This document shows positions 1 to 5,792 of a DNA stretch of 5,792 nucleotides, piece after piece. The notes beneath the pieces are model-generated. The model saw nothing but the letters and a program-made list of their open reading frames with translations. It had not been told where the DNA came from and made no database searches. The stretch is taken from the NCBI GenBank assembly GCA_029262915.1, contig JAJCYN010000462.1, positions 1 through 5,792 on the forward strand, read 5' to 3'. The DNA is from Flavobacteriales bacterium. Its GTDB lineage: Bacteria > Bacteroidota > Bacteroidia > Flavobacteriales_E > Vicingaceae. The position numbers and the translations under genes were made by a program. How positions within the stretch are numbered: position 1 is the first letter of the stretch; the number at the start of each line of letters is the position of its first letter.

Positions 1-156
1 ATGGTATTTGCGATGGTAATCGGTTGTTTATTTTTAGCCGGAGGAATTACCAATCTTTTTATTATTCCTGCTCCTACTTGGTACAATGTGATCGATTTAG
101 TTGGAGCATATATTCCAATGGCTTGGATAGGTTGGAAATTAGCTGGAAATAAATAG
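1..156 (+). CDS. C-terminal end of a small membrane protein (5' truncated)
   Basis: The frame is open from the first base and ends at TAG 154-156, giving 51 visible residues. An ATG stands at base 1, but it may be internal, so the true start probably lies outside the window. The visible protein is hydrophobic, with about two membrane helices: residues 1-22 (a Gly/Leu/Phe-rich stretch) and 30-47, separated by an IIPAPTWYN loop. It ends in a short polar tail, KLAGNK. I do not recognise the family and assign no function. The stop lies two bases before the TTG start of the phosphatase gene, so the two are probably translated from one mRNA. It is called coding because of the clean membrane-protein pattern and the tight spacing to the next gene. 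Confidence 0.6.
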   Translation: MVFAMVIGCLFLAGGITNLFIIPAPTWYNVIDLVGAYIPMAWIGWKLAGNK

Positions 157-158
157 TA

Positions 159-2234
159 TTGAAAAATTTTAAATACATATTTCTATTCATTGTCATCCTG
201 AGTTTATCGAAGGGTAGACAATGTTCTGCTCAAAATTTCTCAAAATCAGAGCAAAAGCAATTAGATAATTTTAATCAAATTATTAATAACCCATCAAGTC
301 ATGATACTTCTTTAGCTCGTGCATATATTGATTTAAGTGAATTCTTAGCCTTTTCAAACATAGATACTGTTATCCCGCTTAGTAAAAAAGCAATACAAAT
401 AGCTGAAAAAAGGTTAGCAAAAAACCCAAACGAACAATTAAAACAAGCTTTACTCATAGCCGTTGCTGATGGACTGAATAATATTGGATATGTACACATG
501 AATCAAGGAAATATCCAAAAAGCCTTAACATTCTATCATAAAACATTAAAAATTCTTGATAAAGTGGATAACAAAAGTATTCTTGGGTCTGCATTAAACA
601 ACATTGGTATTGTCTATCAAAGTCAAGGAGATATAGCTAAAACAATGGAGTATTGGCATCAAGCACTAAAAGTAAGGGAAGAAGCATTGGATAAAGAAGG
701 AATAGCCAATTCTTTATACAACATAGCTCACATTCACATGGATCAATCTAACCCTGTAAAAGCATTAGAATACATCAAACGAGCTTTAAAAATTCAAGAA
801 GAAATTGGACAAAAAGAAGGCATGGCTTATTCTTTAAATAGTATTGGAGTTATTCATTTAAAAAATGGAGATATTTCTAAAGCAAAAGAATATTACAACA
901 AATCATTAAAAGTTAGAGAAGAAATTGGTGATAAAAATGGTATTTCTAGCTCACTCAACAACATAGGCTATGCTTTTTTTGGTAATGGAAATTTACCTGA
1001 AGCACTAAGTTATGCTCAACATGGTTTTAAAATAGCGAATGAAGTTGGCTATCCAGCTAACATTAAAAGTTCTTCGAAATTATTGAGCAAAATATATGAA
1101 AAACAAGAAAAGGGAATAAAAGCATTGGAAATGTACAAGCTATACATTGCTATGCGAGATAGTCTTAATAACGATGCTACACAAAAAAACACTATAAAGC
1201 AACAAGCCAAATATGAATACGAGAAACAAAAAACCATAGATGATGCAGAAAATGAAAAACTGATCGCCATAGAAAAAGAAGAAAAAGAAAAGCAACAAAT
1301 ATTAACTATCGCTACAGGAGTTGGATTGGGTTTAGTAGTTGTATTCCTCCTCTTTTTATTTAACCGATTAAGAATTACCAAAAAACAGAAAATCCTAATA
1401 GAAGAACAGAAGCAAGAAGTAGAACAACAAAAAGGAGTGGTTGAAGCAACACATTATAAACTAGAAGAAAAAAACCAAGAGATTACAGATTCAATTCTTT
1501 ATGCCAAACGAATTCAGTCTGCGATACTTCCAACAAATAAAGTAGTAAAAGAGTACCTTAAGGAATCCTTCATTCTATATAAACCAAAAGATATCGTAGC
1601 AGGAGATTTTTATTGGCTAGAGACAATTAGTAATAAGAAAAAAAACTCAACCCTAATTCTTTTTGCAGCAGCAGATTGTACTGGACACGGAGTGCCAGGA
1701 GCAATGGTAAGTGTAGTTTGTAACAATGCACTAAACAGGAGTATTAGAGAAAGTGGATTAAGCGATCCAGGAGAAATACTTACCAAAACAAGAGAAATTG
1801 TTATTAAAGAATTTGAGAAAAGTGACGAAGAAGTAAAAGATGGAATGGACATTGCACTTTGTTCACTTGAAGGAAGTACATTAAAATATGCAGGAGCACA
1901 TAATCCACTTTGGATTGTAAGAGGAGGTGAAATCTTAGAAACCAAAGCCGACAAACAACCTGTTGGTCAATTTGACAATCCACTCCCCTACACTACCCAT
2001 AGTTTCGATTTAGAAACAGGGGATTCCATTTATATTTTTTCCGATGGATATATCGATCAATTTGGAGGAGAAAAAGGCAAGAAGTTTAAAGCCATGGCTT
2101 TTAGAGAGTTGCTATTATCCGTTCAAGACAAAACGATGGAAGAACAAAAAACAAGTATCGGTGAGGCTTTTGAGACTTGGAAAGGAAACTTAGAACAAAT
2201 TGATGATGTGTGCGTAATTGGAGTGAAGATATGA
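159..2234 (+). CDS. TPR-repeat membrane sensor with C-terminal SpoIIE-type (PP2C) serine phosphatase
   Basis: This is a 691-residue predicted signalling phosphatase. Domain order: signal peptide 1-24 (cleavage probably after C-S-A at 22-24); TPR units at an exact 40-residue period, with LNNIG-like helix starts at 105, 145, 185, 225 and 265 and a degenerate sixth near 305; charged coiled coil about 345-380; one membrane helix about 381-401; second coiled coil 402-445; the linker SILYAKRIQSAILP (445-458) typical of Bacteroidota SpoIIE proteins; then the phosphatase to the C-terminus. Metal-binding aspartates are present in AGDFYW (D483), ADCTGHG (D506), SDG (D629) and IDDV (D682/D683), so it should be active. 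The topology suggests periplasmic TPRs sensing a protein or peptide and a cytoplasmic phosphatase, by family analogy acting on an anti-anti-sigma (STAS) protein; no such partner is in the window. The start is TTG at 159: TAA at 150-152 closes the frame upstream, no in-frame ATG lies near, and the TTG gives a sensible signal peptide. No clear Shine-Dalgarno is seen. Part of the signal peptide is encoded by a dispersed repeat. Confidence 0.93.
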   Translation: MKNFKYIFLFIVILSLSKGRQCSAQNFSKSEQKQLDNFNQIINNPSSHDTSLARAYIDLSEFLAFSNIDTVIPLSKKAIQIAEKRLAKNPNEQLKQALLIAVADGLNNIGYVHMNQGNIQKALTFYHKTLKILDKVDNKSILGSALNNIGIVYQSQGDIAKTMEYWHQALKVREEALDKEGIANSLYNIAHIHMDQSNPVKALEYIKRALKIQEEIGQKEGMAYSLNSIGVIHLKNGDISKAKEYYNKSLKVREEIGDKNGISSSLNNIGYAFFGNGNLPEALSYAQHGFKIANEVGYPANIKSSSKLLSKIYEKQEKGIKALEMYKLYIAMRDSLNNDATQKNTIKQQAKYEYEKQKTIDDAENEKLIAIEKEEKEKQQILTIATGVGLGLVVVFLLFLFNRLRITKKQKILIEEQKQEVEQQKGVVEATHYKLEEKNQEITDSILYAKRIQSAILPTNKVVKEYLKESFILYKPKDIVAGDFYWLETISNKKKNSTLILFAAADCTGHGVPGAMVSVVCNNALNRSIRESGLSDPGEILTKTREIVIKEFEKSDEEVKDGMDIALCSLEGSTLKYAGAHNPLWIVRGGEILETKADKQPVGQFDNPLPYTTHSFDLETGDSIYIFSDGYIDQFGGEKGKKFKAMAFRELLLSVQDKTMEEQKTSIGEAFETWKGNLEQIDDVCVIGVKI
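191..216 (+). repeat. Dispersed CCTGAG-n-CGAAGG short repeat, copy 1 (inside a coding region)
   Basis: The core CCTGAGTTTATCGAAGG at 197-213 matches the cores of copies 2 and 3 in the intergenic region after this gene, differing from copy 3 at 2 of 17 bases. Flanking bases (TGTCAT before, GTA after) extend the match to the general form I know as a very common short intergenic repeat in Bacteroidota. Here it lies in frame within the phosphatase gene and encodes VILSLSKG, residues 12-19, the second half of the signal peptide's hydrophobic core plus a lysine. Such repeats translate to SLSK-type peptides in many spurious ORFs, but the host ORF here is clearly real. Confidence 0.75.
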
Positions 2235-2250
2235 ACGGAAACGGAGTACA

Positions 2251-2278
2251 GTTTATCCTGAGCGATAACCGAAGGGTA
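2251..2278 (+). repeat. Dispersed CCTGAG-n-CGAAGG short repeat, copy 2
   Basis: The core CCTGAGCGATAACCGAAGG at 2257-2275 shares the CCTGAG and CGAAGGGTA ends with copy 1, but its centre is two bases longer (GCGATAACC against GTTTATC). It begins 16 bases after the phosphatase stop and shares GTTTA before the core with copy 3, so copies 2 and 3 form a close direct pair about 54 bases apart. Confidence 0.7.
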
Positions 2279-2303
2279 TTATAGGCGTAAGAATATAATG
2301 CAA

Positions 2304-2331
2304 AGTTTACCCTGAACTTATCGAAGGATAC
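2304..2331 (+). repeat. Dispersed CCTGAG-n-CGAAGG short repeat, copy 3
   Basis: The core CCTGAACTTATCGAAGG at 2311-2327 differs from copy 1 at two bases and stands in the same orientation as copies 1 and 2. It is preceded by AGTTTAC and followed by ATAC. No open reading frame of note covers it. Confidence 0.7.
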
Positions 2332-2443
2332 TATTGAGGTCAAAATTTAACATACGAGTCTAACAGAAAGTGATAAAACTGAACTTCATTAAACCTGCGA
2401 CATATAATCAATTTGTTTATTAATTAAATTTAGGAGGGCTAAA

Positions 2444-2473
2444 ATGTATACCTTTGCAATGTTTCTTCCATAA
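2444..2473 (+). other. Possible 9-codon leader ORF with strong Shine-Dalgarno ahead of the desaturase
   Basis: The sequence AGGAGGG at 2432-2438 lies five bases before ATG 2444, which opens a mini-ORF reading MYTFAMFLP and stopping at TAA 2471-2473, 16 bases before the desaturase start. None of the three larger genes has such a ribosome binding site, which makes this one stand out. It could be a translated leader, a remnant of a longer gene, or chance. It conflicts with the promoter proposed at 2449-2456, which would start transcription downstream of this ATG, so at most one is likely to be functional. Confidence 0.25.
2449..2456 (+). promoter_or_regulatory. Possible Bacteroidota -7 box for the desaturase gene
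   Basis: TACCTTTG matches the Bacteroidota -7 consensus TAnnTTTG at every fixed position. Transcription would begin near 2463, leaving a leader of about 27 bases before the desaturase ATG. The weakness is the upstream element: no TTTG stands at the usual 19-base spacing, and the nearest one, at 2412-2415, is 33 bases away. It is therefore only a candidate. Confidence 0.35.
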
Positions 2474-2489
2474 TTAATAACGCTGAAAA

Positions 2490-3587
2490 ATGGAGTCAGT
2501 TAAAATAAAATTTAATACCCAAGATCGTCCAGAATTTTTTCAAGAACTTCGTAAAAGAGTTAATAGTTACTTCAAAGAAAATAACAAATCTAAATACGCT
2601 AACACTAATATGGTAATCAAAACTATAGTTATGATTAGCCTTTATTTCATTCCTTATTTTTTGGTTTTACTAAACATTTCCTCTAATTCATGGGTTATTT
2701 TAGGCCTGTGGATATTAATGGGGTTAGGAATGGCAGGAATTGGATTCTCTATTATGCATGATGCCAATCATGGTGCTTATTCCAAGAACAAAAACATTAA
2801 TAAATATTTAGGCTATCTAATTAATTTAGTTGGAGGAAGTGCTATTAATTGGAAGATTCAACACAATGTATTACACCATTCTTTTACAAATATTGAAGGA
2901 TATGATGAAGATATTGACTCTGGAGGACTAATGCGTTTTTCTTATGATCAAAAAAGATTTAAAATACACCGATTACAACCATTTTATGTTTGGTTTCTCT
3001 ATGGCTTACTAACTATATCTTGGTCTGTAAAAAAAGACTTTATCCAATTAGAAAGATACAAGAAAAAAGATTTAATTAAAACACAAGGTATTGCCTATAA
3101 AGATGCTTTTTTAAGATTAATTTTTATTAAGCTCTTTTATACGAGTTTTATACTAGTCTTACCAATAATATTTTCATCACAAGTATGGTGGCTAACTTTA
3201 ATTTTCTATTTGATAATGCATTTTGTATGCAGCTTAACCTTATCCTCAATATTTCAAGCAGCACATGTTATTACAAAAACAAGTTTTCCTACTCCAGATA
3301 AAGAAGGTAAGATGATAAATAATTGGGCCATTCATCAACTACACACTACTGCAAATTTTGCGAGAAAAAACCTGCTATTATCTTGGTTTGTTGGTGGTTT
3401 AAATTATCAAATAGAACATCATTTGTTTCCCAATATATGCCACATTCATTATCGAAAAATTTCAAAAATTGTAAAACAAACAACTAAAGAATATGGATTG
3501 CCTTACTATAATCACAACACATTTATAGGAGCATTAATAAGTCATACAAAGCATTTAATTAAACTGGGGAAGTATGATGTCGCTTAG
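2490..3587 (+). CDS. Membrane fatty acid desaturase (acyl-CoA/acyl-lipid, DesA-like)
   Basis: This 365-residue integral membrane di-iron enzyme introduces a double bond into a fatty acyl chain using O2 and an electron donor. All three histidine boxes are present: HDANH (90-94), HNVLHH (125-130) and QIEHH (307-311, followed by LFP). Two further conserved histidine sites of the family appear as AAHV (H259) and HQLHTTANF (282-290). Membrane helices lie at about 42-62, 67-88, 165-181, 208-228 and 232-253, the usual layout with catalytic histidines on the cytoplasmic side. The form resembles the linoleoyl-CoA (front-end-like) desaturase group, with Q replacing the first H of box 3, but there is no N-terminal cytochrome b5 domain, so electrons probably come from a separate ferredoxin or cytochrome. 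Regioselectivity cannot be read from sequence. The ATG at 2490 is fixed by TGA at 2484-2486 just upstream in frame; no Shine-Dalgarno is seen. It ends with tandem stops, TAG then TAA. A role in membrane fluidity or cold adaptation is inference. Confidence 0.93.
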   Translation: MESVKIKFNTQDRPEFFQELRKRVNSYFKENNKSKYANTNMVIKTIVMISLYFIPYFLVLLNISSNSWVILGLWILMGLGMAGIGFSIMHDANHGAYSKNKNINKYLGYLINLVGGSAINWKIQHNVLHHSFTNIEGYDEDIDSGGLMRFSYDQKRFKIHRLQPFYVWFLYGLLTISWSVKKDFIQLERYKKKDLIKTQGIAYKDAFLRLIFIKLFYTSFILVLPIIFSSQVWWLTLIFYLIMHFVCSLTLSSIFQAAHVITKTSFPTPDKEGKMINNWAIHQLHTTANFARKNLLLSWFVGGLNYQIEHHLFPNICHIHYRKISKIVKQTTKEYGLPYYNHNTFIGALISHTKHLIKLGKYDVA

Positions 3588-3610
3588 TAAATATTCCTGA
3601 ATTGATTTAA

Positions 3611-3641
3611 TTTGACATTTCAATAAAAATTGATACATTTA
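3611..3641 (+). promoter_or_regulatory. Bacteroidota-type promoter for the secreted-protein gene
   Basis: A -33 element TTTG (3611-3614) is followed after exactly 19 bases by TACATTTA (3634-3641), which matches the -7 consensus TAnnTTTG except for the last base. Transcription would start near 3648, giving an AT-rich leader of about 68 bases before the ATG at 3716. It lies 24 bases after the desaturase stop and suggests that the secreted protein is transcribed on its own. The rest of this 128-base gap shows no terminator hairpin or other feature. Confidence 0.55.
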
Positions 3642-3715
3642 TTCTCTTATTAAATGCAACCTTTACTATAAGAAACAGGTCTATAAAACAGATTAATACT
3701 ACTAGTTATATTTAA

Positions 3716-5792
3716 ATGAAAAAAGCAATATTATTAAGTTCTTTAATAATTACCCTATTTATTTCAGCTAATGCTCAGAGAGGAAAAGATGGAGTTCACA
3801 TAATATCTGCAATGGAAATTGTTAATGCTTTTACATTCTTGACATCAGATGCAAGTATTGGTGACACTTCTATAACAGTTTCAAACGCTAATTTAAATAC
3901 TAACTTTTCAAGTAATCTTGGTGCTGGAGATTTAATTATGATTATTCAAGTTCAAGGAGTTACGGTAGATAATTCGAATCAATTTGCTTCTTCATGGGGA
4001 ACAATATTAAATTACAATAATTGTGGAAATTATGATATTGTGGAAGTTGAAGCTGTTCCTAATTCAACAACTATTATTTTTGATTGCGCTCTATTAAACT
4101 CATATACCTCGGCAGGCAATGTTGTAATTGTTAGAATACCAAGATATATCTCTTTAACTATTAATTCAGGTGGCATATTGACTACTGACACGTGGAATGG
4201 ATCAGTAGGTGGAATATTAGCAATAGAAGTTGATGGAGCTACAATAATTAATGCCGGTGGAAACATAGATGTTAGTAATCTAGGTTTTCGAGGAGGACAA
4301 ATAGAGTCTTCCTCAACTTTTGGTGGCTTACGATATGCAGATAACAATCCCATTGAAGGTGCTGAAAAAGGGGAAGGAATTGCAGGTGACCAAGTATTTT
4401 ATAGCTCAGCTTTAGCTGGTAGATATACAAGAGGTGCTCCAGCAAATGGTGGTGGTGGTGGAAATGCCCATAATGCTGGTGGAGCTGGCGGAGCTAATGC
4501 AGGAAATCCCTTAAATTGGAACGATGGAATTGGAGTTCCTGATCCAATATATAATATATCGTGGGCCCTAGAAACTCCTTCCTTAGTTGGTGCAAGTAAT
4601 GCTGGAGGAGGAAGAGGAGGGTACTCACACGCAGGTGCTAATGCTAATGAATTAACTCAAGGTCCAGGTAATGGTGCTTGGGGTGGAGACACAAGAAGAG
4701 AAGTAGGAGGTTTAGGAGGAAGACCATTAGATTATTCAACTGGTAAGATTTTTATGGGCGGAGGTGGAGGTGCTGGAGATGGAGAAACAACCGCACCGGG
4801 TGCTGGAGGAAATGGATCTGGAATAATTTTTATGAATACTTATGGCGATATAACTGGAAGTGGAAATATTATTGCAAATGGTCAGGATGGCTTTAACAGC
4901 GAAATACCTGGTTCAGCTCCATTGGCTACTGTAACAGGTAAAGATGCTGCAGGTGGTGGAGGTGCTGGTGGTGCAATTATTATTAAAACTACTGGAACAG
5001 TGTCTGGTGTAACCATTAACGCTATTGGTGGAAAAGGTGGTGATCAAGTCTTAAAAGCTGGAGCATTCGCATCAATAGGAGAAGCAGAAGGTCCTGGTGG
5101 TGGTGGTGGTGGTGGATACATTGCAATAACATCGGGTACTCCAACTAGAAATGCAAATGGTGGTATCTATGGTACAACCAATAGCTCTTATTTGAGTAAC
5201 TTTCCTGCTAATGGAGCTACCAGCGGTGGAAATGGCATGCCAAATGAAAGTATCGATGCTTTCGATGTTCTTGTTAGCAATGATACCATCTGTACAAATA
5301 CAACTTCAACATTAATAGCAACGATAACAGGTACCTCTCCTGTTGGAACAACATTTGAATGGTATGACTCTCCCGTAGGGGGAACATTACTATTTACAGG
5401 TAGTTCTTTTACCAGCCCATCACTAACCGTTAACACAACATACTATGTTAGAGTTTGTCCTGCTCCTTTTAGAGTTCCTGCTCTGGTCGTTGTGAATCCT
5501 TGCCCAACCATTATGGCTAATTTTAGTTCTACGGATAGTAGTTTATGCATTGGAGATTGTATTGATTTTACAGATATAAGTACTGGAGGATCTGCTACTG
5601 GTTGGACTTGGTCGTTTCTAGGAGCCGCGACAACAACTTCTTCTGTTCAAAATCCGACCAACATCTGCTACAATACGCCAGGAAGTTTTGATGTAGAATT
5701 AATTGTAACTGATGGTACGAATAGTGACACCTTATTAATTCCTAATTTTATTACAGTAAATGCCTTACCAACAGTAACAGCAAGTGCAACAC
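3716..5792 (+). CDS. Large secreted Gly-rich adhesin-like protein with Ig-like and PKD domains (3' truncated)
   Basis: The frame is open from ATG 3716 to the window edge: 692 complete codons plus one base. A classic signal peptide (residues 1-20, MKKAILLSSLIITLFISANA) is followed by QR. Residues 22-190 form a domain I recall from large Bacteroidota surface proteins (SDASIGDTSITV, AGDLIMIIQVQG, VVIVRIPRY). Residues 192-505 are very glycine-rich, starting at FRGG, with the stretch EKGEGIAGDQ and many GGGGG/GGAGG runs, probably a repetitive beta structure. Residues 520-594 form an Ig-like domain (EWYDSPVGGT, TTYYVRV) of the type found in CHU_C/gliding-associated proteins. Residues 601-681 form a PKD domain (WTWSF, NPTNICYNTPG, VELIVTDG). 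Cysteine pairs in the last two domains may form disulfides. The unseen C-terminus probably carries more PKD/Ig units and a type IX secretion or gliding-associated domain; that is inference. A role in adhesion or the matrix is likely, with unknown ligand. The start is supported by the signal peptide and the upstream promoter. Confidence 0.88.
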   Translation, partial: MKKAILLSSLIITLFISANAQRGKDGVHIISAMEIVNAFTFLTSDASIGDTSITVSNANLNTNFSSNLGAGDLIMIIQVQGVTVDNSNQFASSWGTILNYNNCGNYDIVEVEAVPNSTTIIFDCALLNSYTSAGNVVIVRIPRYISLTINSGGILTTDTWNGSVGGILAIEVDGATIINAGGNIDVSNLGFRGGQIESSSTFGGLRYADNNPIEGAEKGEGIAGDQVFYSSALAGRYTRGAPANGGGGGNAHNAGGAGGANAGNPLNWNDGIGVPDPIYNISWALETPSLVGASNAGGGRGGYSHAGANANELTQGPGNGAWGGDTRREVGGLGGRPLDYSTGKIFMGGGGGAGDGETTAPGAGGNGSGIIFMNTYGDITGSGNIIANGQDGFNSEIPGSAPLATVTGKDAAGGGGAGGAIIIKTTGTVSGVTINAIGGKGGDQVLKAGAFASIGEAEGPGGGGGGGYIAITSGTPTRNANGGIYGTTNSSYLSNFPANGATSGGNGMPNESIDAFDVLVSNDTICTNTTSTLIATITGTSPVGTTFEWYDSPVGGTLLFTGSSFTSPSLTVNTTYYVRVCPAPFRVPALVVVNPCPTIMANFSSTDSSLCIGDCIDFTDISTGGSATGWTWSFLGAATTTSSVQNPTNICYNTPGSFDVELIVTDGTNSDTLLIPNFITVNALPTVTASAT
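5096..5116 (+). repeat. GGT trinucleotide microsatellite in the secreted-protein gene
   Basis: Six GGT codons and one GGA encode seven consecutive glycines (residues 461-467). It is an in-frame trinucleotide tract, so slippage would change the glycine count without breaking the frame. Shorter GGT/GGA runs occur elsewhere in the Gly-rich region, for example near 4448-4462, where the neighbouring codons also favour GGT and GGA. Confidence 0.85.

Larger units (their letters stand above)
2235..2489. other. Intergenic region between the phosphatase and desaturase genes
   Basis: This 255-base gap holds two repeat copies in its first 100 bases, then about 110 AT-rich bases (2332-2431) in which I see no gene, RNA or hairpin. 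It ends with the mini-ORF and possible promoter just ahead of the desaturase. No clear rho-independent terminator (GC stem plus T run) follows the phosphatase gene. Copy 2 can form only a weak 5-bp stem (TATCC with GGGTA, including one G-T pair) with a long loop and no T tract. Confidence 0.6.

Noticed and set aside
2231..2284. A 17-codon ORF whose ATG overlaps the phosphatase stop (ATGA) and runs through repeat copy 2.
   Set aside because: Most of it is translated repeat sequence (FILSDNRR), it has no recognisable features, and short overlaps of this kind arise easily by chance.
2251..2331. The two intergenic repeats as a rho-independent terminator or CRISPR-like array.
   Set aside because: There is no strong GC stem with a T run. 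There are only two diverged copies with a gap of about 26 bases, unlike the identical repeats and regular spacers of CRISPR.
2101..2343. An 80-codon open frame on the minus strand covering the end of the phosphatase gene and both intergenic repeats.
   Set aside because: It overlaps the conserved phosphatase C-terminus, and the rest is antisense translation of the repeats (SFDKFR-like peptides), a common source of spurious genes.
4030..4353. A minus-strand open frame inside the secreted-protein gene, with a second at 5188-5436.
   Set aside because: Both lie opposite a continuous frame with signal peptide and Ig/PKD domains; their sequences are Pro/Val/Ser-rich antisense of Gly/Thr codons and show no domain.
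104..5792. A functional cluster linking phosphatase, desaturase and surface protein as a new system.
   Set aside because: The desaturase and the secreted protein have their own candidate promoters and are separated by 255 and 128 bases, and no shared pathway, partner domain or overlap connects them.

Overview
The window looks like chromosomal DNA from a member of the Bacteroidota, most likely a flavobacterium-like marine or freshwater lineage; this placement is inference. The evidence is an AT-rich sequence, almost no Shine-Dalgarno sites in front of the real genes, one promoter of the Bacteroidota type (TTTG, 19-base spacer, TAnnTTT-like -7 box), a TPR/SpoIIE phosphatase architecture common in that phylum, and a long secreted Gly-rich / Ig-like / PKD protein of the kind exported by the type IX secretion system. 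Copies of a CCTGAG-n-CGAAGG short repeat, which I recognise as widespread in Bacteroidota genomes, point the same way.

Layout, all on the + strand. Bases 1-156 are the C-terminal end of a small membrane protein cut by the window edge. Two bases after its stop, a TTG codon starts a 691-residue sensor-type protein (159-2234): signal peptide, 40-residue TPR repeats, one membrane helix, a coiled-coil linker and a SpoIIE/PP2C serine phosphatase. A 255-base intergenic stretch follows, holding two copies of the short repeat, a 9-codon mini-ORF with a strong ribosome binding site, and a possible promoter. Next is a 365-residue membrane fatty acid desaturase (2490-3587) with all three histidine boxes. 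After a 128-base gap with a good promoter, a large secreted protein begins at 3716 and is still open at the window end (692 codons visible).

The first two genes are probably co-transcribed. The desaturase and the secreted protein look like separate units, and nothing in the sequence ties the three functions into one pathway. I see no convincing undescribed system. The most noteworthy point is that a third copy of the dispersed repeat lies inside the phosphatase gene and encodes half of its signal peptide, apparently a mobile or amplified intergenic element taken over as coding sequence.
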